Source: Methylophilaceae bacterium (GTDB taxonomy: Bacteria; Pseudomonadota; Gammaproteobacteria; Burkholderiales; Methylophilaceae). Taken from it: 47,054 nt of DNA. The stretch lies in assembly GCA_017857755.1 (NCBI GenBank), contig JAFMCM010000012.1:1-47054 (forward strand), given 5' to 3'. This document shows positions 37,196 to 45,487 of this stretch, in pieces (the first letter of the stretch is position 1; the number at the start of each line of letters is the position of its first letter). A program made the translations under genes and the position numbers. The notes beneath the pieces were generated by a model that was not told the DNA's origin, did not search any database, and saw nothing but the letters and a program-made list of their open reading frames with translations.

Positions 37196-39157
37196 ATGGC
37201 TAGACCTAAATCAAAGAAAACCCTAGAAAAAGAGAAGCAAAAGCTTGCTACTGAAGCACTAAAGGATCCAGAGCTAATTGCATTGGATGCTGAGACAAGA
37301 CGGACACGGTTAAAAACGCTAATCATTTTAGGAAAAGAGCGCGGATATTTAACTTACGCTGAAATTAATGATCATCTTCCAGACGATGTTTCTAATACGG
37401 ATCAAATAGATGGCATCATTGGCATGATCAATGATATGGGTATTCAGGTTTATGAACAAGCACCTGATGCTGAAGCCTTATTAATGAACGATGCGCCAGC
37501 ACCTGTTGCGGATGATGATGCGGTAGAGGAAGCCGAGCAAGCCTTGGCAACCGTTGACTCTGAGTTTGGTAGAACCACAGACCCAGTACGTATGTACATG
37601 CGTGAAATGGGCACAGTGGATTTGTTGACCCGTGAAAGTGAAATTGAAATTGCGCGTCGAATTGAAGATGGATTAAAGCATATGGTGCAAGCTATTGCTG
37701 CATGTCCAACAACGATTGCTGAGTTGCTTGCGATTGTTGAACGCGTTGAAAGCAATGAGATTAGTGTTGAAGAATTGGTTGATGGCCTGATTGATAATGA
37801 TATTGGCTTAGACGAGGCCTTTGTTGCAGATGCTGCAGCTGCCAAATCCGATGAAGTTGATGAGGAAGAAGATGAAGAAGAGGAAGACGAAGAAGAGGCT
37901 GAAGCAAAAGCTGAAGCCATTTCTGCTGAAGCCTTATCTAGATTGAGAGAAGAAGTGATTGCACGTTTTGCCGTAATTCGTGAAACGAATGCAAAAATGA
38001 ATGTGATTCGCGAATCAAGAGGCTCTCAAGATGCTGAATATAAACAGCTACATGAAGTCGTATTGAAAGAGTTAATGGTATTCCGCTTTTCTGCAAAACA
38101 AGTCGAGATATTATGTAATCAAGTGCGTGAATTAGTGCAAGATATCCGGACACATGAACGTAAGGTATTAGAGTTTTGCGTGAATAAAGCGGGTATGCCC
38201 AGACAATACTTTATTAAAAGTTTTATCGGGAATGAAGTGGCGCTGGAATGGTTAGATAAAGAGCTAGCTGAAGAAAAGTCATATACGGAAGCATTAAGCC
38301 GTTTTAGAGATTCAGTGATTGATCAGCAAGACCGTTTAATTGTTTTACAAGAAAAAGTCGGCTTGCCAATTAAAGAATTAAAAGATATTAATAAGCAGAT
38401 GACGACAGGTGAAGCAAGAGCACGCCGTGCTAAGCGGGAAATGATTGAGGCTAACTTGCGTTTGGTGATTTCAATTGCTAAAAAATACACCAATCGTGGT
38501 TTGCAGTTCTTGGATTTAATTCAAGAAGGTAATATTGGGTTGATGAAGGCGGTTGATAAATTTGAATATCGTCGTGGTTTCAAATTCTCAACTTATGCGA
38601 CTTGGTGGATTCGACAAGCAATTACAAGGTCGATTGCGGATCAAGCCCGCACGATTCGTATTCCTGTACATATGATTGAAACGATTAATAAAATGAATCG
38701 AATTAGTCGCCAGATTTTGCAAGAGACTGGACAAGAGCCAGATCCAGCGTTGTTGGCTGAGAAAATGGAAATGCCTGAAGATAAGATTCGTAAAATTTTG
38801 AAAATTAGTAAAGAGCCAATTTCAATGGAAACACCAATTGGTGATGATGAGGATTCTCATTTGGGTGATTTTATTGAAGATACAACAACATTGGCGCCAA
38901 TGGATGCTGCTGTTTATGGTAGCTTGCGAGACGCAACATCTGAAGTGTTAGAATCATTAACGCCACGTGAGGCAAAAGTATTAAGAATGCGTTTTGGTAT
39001 TGAAATGAATACAGACCATACTTTAGAGGAAGTTGGCAAGCAATTTGATGTAACACGTGAACGTATTCGTCAAATTGAAGCGAAGGCGTTACGTAAGTTA
39101 CGTCACCCTACCCGTTCAGAAAGATTAAAAAGCTTTCTAGAAACTGGGCAGGATTAG
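37196..39157 (+). CDS. rpoD: RNA polymerase housekeeping sigma factor (sigma-70)
   Basis: Directs core RNA polymerase to most promoters. The 653 residues hold region 1.1 (about 20-95), region 1.2 ([11 protein letters not shown]), the long non-conserved insertion with an acidic run of Asp/Glu near 220-240, regions 2.1-2.4 ([20 protein letters not shown], then [13 protein letters not shown]), region 3 and region 4.2 ([19 protein letters not shown]). The acidic insertion is typical of proteobacterial RpoD. Directly followed after 14 bp by a tRNA gene without an intervening terminator. Confidence 0.98.
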   Translation: MARPKSKKTLEKEKQKLATEALKDPELIALDAETRRTRLKTLIILGKERGYLTYAEINDHLPDDVSNTDQIDGIIGMINDMGIQVYEQAPDAEALLMNDAPAPVADDDAVEEAEQALATVDSEFGRTTDPVRMYMREMGTVDLLTRESEIEIARRIEDGLKHMVQAIAACPTTIAELLAIVERVESNEISVEELVDGLIDNDIGLDEAFVADAAAAKSDEVDEEEDEEEEDEEEAEAKAEAISAEALSRLREEVIARFAVIRETNAKMNVIRESRGSQDAEYKQLHEVVLKELMVFRFSAKQVEILCNQVRELVQDIRTHERKVLEFCVNKAGMPRQYFIKSFIGNEVALEWLDKELAEEKSYTEALSRFRDSVIDQQDRLIVLQEKVGLPIKELKDINKQMTTGEARARRAKREMIEANLRLVISIAKKYTNRGLQFLDLIQEGNIGLMKAVDKFEYRRGFKFSTYATWWIRQAITRSIADQARTIRIPVHMIETINKMNRISRQILQETGQEPDPALLAEKMEMPEDKIRKILKISKEPISMETPIGDDEDSHLGDFIEDTTTLAPMDAAVYGSLRDATSEVLESLTPREAKVLRMRFGIEMNTDHTLEEVGKQFDVTRERIRQIEAKALRKLRHPTRSERLKSFLETGQD

Positions 39158-39171
39158 AGACTAAAGTTTCT

Positions 39172-39250
<79 letters not shown>

Positions 39251-39310
39251 AAGATTTAAAGCGATGCAAGATGGGTCGTTTTTTGTAATCAATCACTAGA
39301 GGAGCATGAA

Positions 39311-39568
39311 TTGAACACAACATTAGTACTCGAATATCTCAAAAAACACGGTCAAAAACTAGATAGAGAAATTGCACAACAAACAGGTATTCCACTTGAA
39401 GCCGTGCACGCATCGATTCAAGAGTTAGAAACGACTAAAGCGGTGTCTAGTTGTAGTGTGACCAACTTTGATAATGGCGTGGCTATTGAAGGCAGATTGT
39501 GCAGAATTTCTGGATATATTCCCCCAGCAGCACCTGGTAGAAAATCATCGCCTCAGCCATCATCATGA
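39311..39568 (+). CDS. Small winged-helix-like protein
   Basis: An 85-residue protein with a helix-turn-helix pattern typical of small wHTH proteins: LEYLKKHGQKLDREIAQQTG, then LEAVHASIQELETTK, followed by a beta-wing region and a Pro/Ser tail. The start is TTG at 39311, six bases after GGAG; the ATG just upstream is closed by a stop at once. I cannot assign a target; it could bind DNA or be a structural relative. It follows the tRNA by 60 bp and ends at a strong terminator. Confidence 0.75.
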   Translation: MNTTLVLEYLKKHGQKLDREIAQQTGIPLEAVHASIQELETTKAVSSCSVTNFDNGVAIEGRLCRISGYIPPAAPGRKSSPQPSS

Positions 39569-39610
39569 TGGGTTATAGATGTGAATATTGAACGATTCAC
39601 GGATGCATTA

Positions 39611-39643
39611 AAAATGGCTCACTTATTTGTGGGCCGTTTTTTT
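39611..39643. terminator. Bidirectional terminator
   Basis: GGCTCAC (39616-39622), loop TTATTT, GTGGGCC (39629-39635), then GTTTTTTT; on the minus strand the stem is followed by ATTTTTA. It can serve the small wHTH gene from the left and the HD-GYP region from the right. Confidence 0.88.
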
Positions 39644-39654
39644 AGGTTGAAATA

Positions 39655-40098
39655 TTAAATGTTGATAGTAGTTAATGCTTGAAAAGTGATGGCATGTTGA
39701 CCACCTGTTAGTGCCAATAAAGGCAATTGCGCTAGTACATGGTCAGGCGATGAGTCGGTGGGGGTTGTTGGTGAATTAACCTAACGTATTAGTTGACTGA
39801 TCTTTCAGCCCTTTTTAGGTCGGTCTTAATTGCACTGGTGCGTTGGGAAAAGTACAGATTAAAGTAATTGAATATTTCTTTTGCTTTTATTAGAAGGTGA
39901 TCTGCTGAGTGACGAATGTGGTCTGTGTCGTTAACCAGTGTTGATGCGTTTATGCTCAAGTTACTGGCTTTGGGTGCATGAAAAAGCGCTTGAAGTTCCT
40001 CATCATTTCCTCTTTCTACTGTAACCGCTATTTCTAAATCGCTTGTTAAGCGGGTCGCCCAGCTAAGGTTAGTTAATTCAACTGGAATTTGAAATACT
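39655..40098 (-). pseudogene. Open frames behind the HD-GYP gene without a usable start
   Basis: Just past the HD-GYP stop, the +1 frame stays open for about 100 codons to a stop at 39789 and reads like protein (IKVFQIPVELTNLSWATRL, then NYFNLYFSQRTSAIKTDL). It has no ATG; the first possible start is a TTG at 40169 inside the HD-GYP gene. Beyond it a short frame in the original HD-GYP phase (39780-39655) reads PTDSSPDHVLAQLPLLALTG. This may be a frameshifted extension of the upstream protein, or remains of a lost gene. No family recognised. Confidence 0.4.
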
Positions 40099-41169
40099 TT
40101 AATGAAGATGAGTTGCTGTTTTATCTGTAACTGCTTCGATTTTATTGCGAATTGATAAAGTGATGGCAACTAAAGTTGGATCAAAATGCTTTCCACTTTC
40201 TGATGCGATATAGTCAAATGCACTATCCATCGTCCATGCTTCTTTATATGGCCTTTTACGTGTCAACGCATCTAACACGTCTGCAATAGCAACAATTCTG
40301 GCAGAGAGCGGAATTTGATTGCCTTTAAGCTGGTATGGATAGCCGCTTCCATCAAAATGCTCATGATGCCCTAATGCAATTTCACCGCTCATTTGTAAGT
40401 ATTTAGATGCACTATTTTTAAGGATGTCATATCCGATAATCGTGTGTTTGCGCATGATGGCTTTTTCCTGCGCATCCAAAGGTCCCTTTTTGACCAGAAT
40501 ATGATCTGGTATTCCAACATTACCAATGTCATGTAGGGGGGAGCATAATTCAATGGTATTGGCATCGTCTTCTGAAAGGCCTAGTTCTTCCGCAATCGCT
40601 CTACTGTATAGCGCCATACGTTGTAGATGCATGGCGGTGTCATAATCTTTGTATTCTCCTGTACGTGCTAGGCGCATTAAGATTTCCTCTTCGCGCGCGC
40701 TGATTTCGGTTGCCGCTGACTTGACCTTTTGTTCTAGTGCGTCCCCTCTTTTTTGTAGTGTTAAATAGTGGTGTCGCATCGCTAGGAGATGATGGCATCT
40801 CACTTTGCATTCATAGATATCCACAGGTTTAGTTAAGAAGTCGGCAGCGCCAGCATCCAGAGAAGCGTAACGTGTTTCAGTATCTTTTTTGGCAGTAACC
40901 ATCACGATCGGTACGTGAGCGTATTGCGGCAACATTTTAATTAAGCGGATAAACTCAACACCATTCACCCCAGGCATAAGGAAGTCAACGAAAACCAAGT
41001 CTGCAACATGTTGTGCGGACCACACTAATGCACTTTCAGGATCGCTTTTCTCCACTACTTTTATATGAGGACTGATGCCTCGAACGACTTGCGACAGAAT
41101 TGCTCGACTGCTCGATTGCTTATCAAGAATAAGGACAGTGCTATTCTTGAACGATTGTAAATCCATCAT
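40099..41169 (-). CDS. Response regulator with HD-GYP phosphodiesterase domain
   Basis: A 356-residue two-part protein. The receiver (about 8-130) has phospho-acceptor Asp62 in LVFVDFLMPG and Lys114 in LTKPVD. The output domain (about 165-350) has the HD pair at 213-214 (CSPLHDIGN) and HHEHFDGSGYP at 268-278, the HD-GYP signature of cyclic di-GMP phosphodiesterases. No DNA-binding domain, so it acts through second-messenger level. No histidine kinase lies beside it. The start is ATG 41169 or 41166. The C-terminus may be altered by a frameshift; see the following open frame. Confidence 0.93.
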   Translation of the reverse strand: MMDLQSFKNSTVLILDKQSSSRAILSQVVRGISPHIKVVEKSDPESALVWSAQHVADLVFVDFLMPGVNGVEFIRLIKMLPQYAHVPIVMVTAKKDTETRYASLDAGAADFLTKPVDIYECKVRCHHLLAMRHHYLTLQKRGDALEQKVKSAATEISAREEEILMRLARTGEYKDYDTAMHLQRMALYSRAIAEELGLSEDDANTIELCSPLHDIGNVGIPDHILVKKGPLDAQEKAIMRKHTIIGYDILKNSASKYLQMSGEIALGHHEHFDGSGYPYQLKGNQIPLSARIVAIADVLDALTRKRPYKEAWTMDSAFDYIASESGKHFDPTLVAITLSIRNKIEAVTDKTATHLH

Positions 41170-41326
41170 TTTTTATCCTAAAAATAGCATTGACCTGGAT
41201 AATTGATTAAAGAAAAGATGGATCTTCTTATTCATTTAGCCATTCAACATTGAGTTTAATGTAAGTGCTCAAACTAATTTGTAGGCAGTAATTTTGCCAT
41301 AATAACTAGAAAATACTAGTAATAAT

Positions 41327-42835
41327 TTAATCCGTATTGGACTGTGGTTTTAAATCAAAAGCAATGCAAATGCGCTTGTCGTCCGATTGAAAAGGAATGG
41401 TCCGGTGGAAAAGTGAAGATGGGAAAAGAACAATGTCGCCTACCTTAGGCAATATGGATGAAGTGGGGAAATCGCGGATTGTTTTTGATGCTTGTATTGG
41501 ATAATTGTCACCATGGGTGCCATATTCAAAAGCACCTTCATCACCATTCGTTTTTGGCATGGCTAAGTAGACGGCACCACTAATCCAACCAATTTCATGA
41601 ATATGTGGACTCAAATGTCCACCTTTATGCATGCTGACATACCAGGAGCTCGTGAATTCGAGCGTTTTTGGAAAAGATTGAATAAGTTCACAATTGGCTT
41701 GTTGGAAATGATGTTGATAACGTTTAAATGCTTCAATGATTAGTGCTGCTAATTGTTGAAAAGAAGCCTCTGGTCGTTTGAATAAGTTACCAGCAGATTG
41801 TTTGCCATAATGCAACATACCTTGAACACGCTCAGCAATATCTGCATGTTCAATGTCATGAAGGAGCTGTTTGCGTAGTAGGCTATTCGGTTGTGCAAGC
41901 TCAGTCAAACTTTGTTGATAAACATAATCAATGCCATTTTTGCAGAAGTTATAGGCATTTTCTTGGTCGAAATTAATCGCATAATGCGTGGCTAAAGTTG
42001 CAATAAGGGGGGATGTATGTCGCGATGTTTCAATGACATGATCTAATGCTTTTTTGAAGTCGTTAAAACACTCCGCTTTATAGAGGCAATACATTTGCCG
42101 CGCTTGCCAGTCATCAAATTGTGAGCGTTCAAAAAAACTGGCTGCTTCTGTATAGCGCTTAGCTAAATAACAAAATTCACCCATATTATAATTAGCGTTA
42201 GGATGGTTGGGGTTGCGAGCAAGTGCTGCTTGATAGCTATGCACGGCGGCATCCATATCACCATTATCACGTTGAGTTTCACCTAAATAGTTATAGGCAT
42301 CCGTATAATTTGGGAATAACTGGATGGCTTGTTGGTAGCTTGTAATTGCTTCTTTGAGCGCACCTTGATCACGTAGGGCTGTACCAAGGTTGTAGTAACC
42401 ACGCGCATCTTTAGGATTAATTTTTAACCCTTTTTTATAACTTGTGATGGCTTCATCTAACATGCCTAGTCGTTGCAGAACTGTACCTAAATTACCATGT
42501 GCTTCAAAAAAACTGGGTTTGATACTGATGGCTTTATGATAAGCGCTGATAGCCTGCTCAAATTGATTTATATGATTAAGTGCAATAGCAAGGTTGAAAT
42601 ATAAGTCGGCATTATTGGGTTGTATTTGGATGGCATTTTGGTAGCTAAGCGTTGATTCTAAGAACTTCTGCTGACCATCTAAGGCGAGTGCAAGGGTATG
42701 ATGCAGAATAAACGTACGCGGGTGCTTTGCAATCAATTGTTTTGCTGTTTGCTCGGCAGCTGCAAAATGCCCACCATTAAGTTGTTGGATAAGTTGTTGT
42801 GTTTCTTGATGACTAGGTTGTGATGTATTTGCCAT
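41327..42835 (-). CDS. TPR-repeat protein with C-terminal 2OG-Fe(II) oxygenase-like domain
   Basis: A 502-residue soluble protein. The first 235 residues hold six to seven TPR units (NLAIALNHINQFEQAISAYH and similar). After a helical linker comes a double-stranded beta-helix domain (about 385-500) of the putative 2OG-Fe(II) oxygenase type: candidate iron ligands His411, His413 and His477 (SPHIHEIGWISGAVYL, FPSSLFHRTIPF) and Arg488 as the cosubstrate anchor. TPRs joined to oxygenases often act on proteins, but the substrate here is unknown. No signal peptide. About 46 bp upstream lies the end of the YihY-like gene. Confidence 0.85.
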   Translation of the reverse strand: MANTSQPSHQETQQLIQQLNGGHFAAAEQTAKQLIAKHPRTFILHHTLALALDGQQKFLESTLSYQNAIQIQPNNADLYFNLAIALNHINQFEQAISAYHKAISIKPSFFEAHGNLGTVLQRLGMLDEAITSYKKGLKINPKDARGYYNLGTALRDQGALKEAITSYQQAIQLFPNYTDAYNYLGETQRDNGDMDAAVHSYQAALARNPNHPNANYNMGEFCYLAKRYTEAASFFERSQFDDWQARQMYCLYKAECFNDFKKALDHVIETSRHTSPLIATLATHYAINFDQENAYNFCKNGIDYVYQQSLTELAQPNSLLRKQLLHDIEHADIAERVQGMLHYGKQSAGNLFKRPEASFQQLAALIIEAFKRYQHHFQQANCELIQSFPKTLEFTSSWYVSMHKGGHLSPHIHEIGWISGAVYLAMPKTNGDEGAFEYGTHGDNYPIQASKTIRDFPTSSILPKVGDIVLFPSSLFHRTIPFQSDDKRICIAFDLKPQSNTD

Positions 42836-42881
42836 GACGTAAAGATAACATAAGGTAATAAAATGTTACATTATTGGGGGG

Positions 42882-44168
42882 TCAAACACTAATATTTTCT
42901 ACTCTGGCGGCTAATTGTTTAAGAATGCGTATGGCGATATACGGATAGTCAGTAAGCATGACATCAATATTTTCAGCATGGATGACGATGATGTGCGCTT
43001 CTGGCGAAGTCACAATCGCATTATGAACGCTTGGGTGGCCAGTTAAACTGGCTGTTTCACCAAAATATTGTCCCACACTAAGCGAGCGGAGAACCTTGTC
43101 ACCTAAGGTTAAGTTAACAGCTCCTGCCACGATATAGTAAAGCTTACGCTCTGTATTGCCAACGGTGAACACATACTCACCTGCTTGAGGTGCAATGCCA
43201 TAACGGCGCATCAGTGCTTCAGTATAGTTAGCTTTTTCAGGCTGTTCATCAAAAAGCCCTTTTAATAAGAGGGCATCTTGTTTTCTTAAAGTTGCAATTA
43301 AAACAGAGCCTAATAAGAAAGCCGCAAAATTTGCATAAAGCCAAGTAATCGAGACAAACATATTCTTCATACTGCCAAATACAGCGCCATAGCTTTGGTT
43401 GACGGAGAAAAATAATGAGAATGCTGGGCGCATCATTAACCATACTAAGGCGGACGAAAATGCACCCATTAAAATATGACGCATGATGACACGCATTGGG
43501 AAAAACATTTTGTAAAATGAAGCGATTAAACACGTTGTAATGGCTAATGTAGTGGTATCACCGATTAAGTTTAATGTCTTTTTAGGAAGATACACCGCCA
43601 AGAAGCCGACCAATTCTTCTACAATATAGCCAGCCGCGGTAAAAGCGAAAAAAAGAAGCAATATCCCCATAACAGAAAGAATGTCGGCAATTTTGCTTTT
43701 AAGGAAAGAAGGCTTTTCGGTTAGAGAAGATATATTGTAGAAAGAAGTGCGCATTGCTCTAGCTAACGGCGTAATTGCCCAAAACAAAACAAGCAATCCA
43801 AGTGCACCCCAAGCCGCTTTGGTTGTTGATGCGTTGTAAACCTCAGTCATAATGATGCTGCTAAAATCAGGCATGATATTGCTGGTTAAGATCGCCAATT
43901 TCACAATCGCATAGTCAGATGAAAATACTAAACGACTGAGCAAGTAAAAAACAAGTAAAACCATCGGGATGAGGGCAAATAAAGCGTAAAAAGAAAGCGC
44001 GGCAGACAGCCCTAAAATATTATGTCTACCGAAACCGACTAATGTTTCGCGCAGTACAAATAGCAAAGTGGCATACTCTTTCTTAGAATAGGCAACTAAT
44101 GGTTTGCTAATCGCAGGATGCGCTGCGAATTTCTTGATGCAAGCTTTGACTGCGTTTAGATTGCTCAA
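42882..44168 (-). CDS. YihY/BrkB-family membrane protein fused to a cyclic nucleotide-binding-like domain
   Basis: A 428-residue protein with six predicted helices in residues 45-295, matching the YihY/BrkB family (NILGLSAALSFYALFALIP, VSITWLYANFAAFLLGS), and a C-terminal domain at about 312-428 of the CRP/cNMP fold (GQYFGETASLTGHPSVHNA). In cAMP-binding members the position of His382 is an arginine that holds the phosphate; its replacement suggests a different ligand or none. YihY proteins were once called RNase BN, which is not supported. The domain union is unusual. pip lies upstream on the same strand, 44 bp away. Confidence 0.88.
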   Translation of the reverse strand: MSNLNAVKACIKKFAAHPAISKPLVAYSKKEYATLLFVLRETLVGFGRHNILGLSAALSFYALFALIPMVLLVFYLLSRLVFSSDYAIVKLAILTSNIMPDFSSIIMTEVYNASTTKAAWGALGLLVLFWAITPLARAMRTSFYNISSLTEKPSFLKSKIADILSVMGILLLFFAFTAAGYIVEELVGFLAVYLPKKTLNLIGDTTTLAITTCLIASFYKMFFPMRVIMRHILMGAFSSALVWLMMRPAFSLFFSVNQSYGAVFGSMKNMFVSITWLYANFAAFLLGSVLIATLRKQDALLLKGLFDEQPEKANYTEALMRRYGIAPQAGEYVFTVGNTERKLYYIVAGAVNLTLGDKVLRSLSVGQYFGETASLTGHPSVHNAIVTSPEAHIIVIHAENIDVMLTDYPYIAIRILKQLAARVENISV

Positions 44169-44212
44169 TGATTGAAAGTGTCCTTTGATGAGAATGAATG
44201 ATGTGTATTAGT

Positions 44213-45217
44213 TCAATCAATGTTGGTATTTTGCTGCTTTTTAAATTTTTCTGTTGCACCAACCAGAGCAGAAATGACACCTGGTTCCATCGCAGAATGG
44301 CCAGCATCTTGAACAATAACATACTCAGCCTGTGGCATCGCTTGTGAAAGTAGCCAAGCAGTATAAGGAGGGCATACCATATCATAACGACCCTGAACAA
44401 TAACTGTTGGGATATGAGAGAGTGAACCCGCATTTTCCAAAATAGCCTCGCCATCGACAAAACATTGATGGCGAATATAATGGATCTGAACGCGGGCGCG
44501 CGCAACATCAGCCACCTGAGCAGTAAGTAGCTCCTCGCTGGATAGCGTTGGTAAATTCGGTTGCTTTGTGTCAGTAGCTTGTAAACGCATGATGCTGCCT
44601 TCGTAATTATTCCAGGCCACTGCTGCAGGATGGCTGATAGAAATATCATCTGAAGAGACTCTACGTTCAAATGCTGTTAGTACGTCATCACGCTCATGCG
44701 CGGGTAAATATTGTAATAAGGTGTTCCAAACGTCAGGATAAAAGTGTTTGATATCGCCTAAAAACCAATTCAATTCAGACTGGCGACTTAAAAAAATACC
44801 ACGCAGAGTTAAAGAAAGGACATAATCTGGATACTGCGTAGCATAAGCCAAAGCAAGCGTACTCCCCCAGGAGCCACCAAAGACATGCCAAGACGCTATA
44901 TTAAGGTGTTGACGAAGTGCTTCAATATCACCAACTAAGTGTGGTGTGGTGTTATCAATTAAGCAACCTTGCGGTAGACTTCTATTACAACCGCGCTGGT
45001 CAAGTAAGATAATGCGATAGTGCGCAGGGTCAAAAAAGCGTCTCTGACCTGGATTGCAACCACTGCCAGGCCCGCCATGCAAAAAAACAACAGGGCTACC
45101 ATTGGGATTGCCAGCTTCTTCGTAGTAAATAGCATGTAATTGATCTACTTTAAGCCAATTATGATTAAAAAATTCAATTTCAGGATATAAATTGTAAGTG
45201 TTTAGACACATATTCAA
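44213..45217 (-). CDS. pip: Proline iminopeptidase
   Basis: Alpha/beta hydrolase that removes N-terminal proline. The 334 residues show the oxyanion segment HGGPGSG at 47-53, nucleophile Ser116 in GGSWGST, the aspartate in VQGRYDMVCP and the histidine in DAGHSAMEPG. No signal peptide, so cytoplasmic. The start may be Met1 or Met3. It is divergent from xoxF across 270 bp. Confidence 0.95.
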   Translation of the reverse strand: MNMCLNTYNLYPEIEFFNHNWLKVDQLHAIYYEEAGNPNGSPVVFLHGGPGSGCNPGQRRFFDPAHYRIILLDQRGCNRSLPQGCLIDNTTPHLVGDIEALRQHLNIASWHVFGGSWGSTLALAYATQYPDYVLSLTLRGIFLSRQSELNWFLGDIKHFYPDVWNTLLQYLPAHERDDVLTAFERRVSSDDISISHPAAVAWNNYEGSIMRLQATDTKQPNLPTLSSEELLTAQVADVARARVQIHYIRHQCFVDGEAILENAGSLSHIPTVIVQGRYDMVCPPYTAWLLSQAMPQAEYVIVQDAGHSAMEPGVISALVGATEKFKKQQNTNID

Positions 45218-45314
45218 GTTAAGCTTTCTGTTTGATTTAATTGCAAAAATTGATTGTACTAGAAAAAGATGTAATATTTTTTCTAAAAAATGTTACTAAA
45301 TTGTAACTAAAGTG

Positions 45315-45487
45315 TTGCAATTGATAATTAAATGATTTATATTTCAATCCTCACATGAGAATGTGAAACAAATGTTCGACGTAGGTTTGATGTTTTAGTA
45401 ATAACAACTTCTTAAGTTTTATTGCCCGAACAAAAAATTTAAATCGTACAATTTTAAAACCCTTAGTAATTAACTTTGGAGAAAAAC
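45315..45487 (+). promoter_or_regulatory. Promoter and long leader of xoxF
   Basis: TTGCAA (45315-45320), 17 bp, TATATT (45338-45343) make a plausible sigma-70 promoter with a start near 45350. The inverted repeat TCACAT-GAGA-ATGTGA (45351-45366) lies right at the start, as operator or first hairpin. The leader of about 138 nt also holds AACTT-CTT-AAGTT (about 45406-45418), enclosed by TGTTCG (45373-45378) and CGAACA (45427-45432). GGAG stands seven bases before the ATG. The rest of the pip-xoxF gap (45218-45314) is AT-rich with nothing recognisable. Confidence 0.6.

Noticed and set aside
37450-37920. Antisense open frame of 156 codons inside rpoD
   Set aside because: It is the complement of the acidic Asp/Glu run and yields a serine-rich low-complexity product; no promoter or ribosome site.
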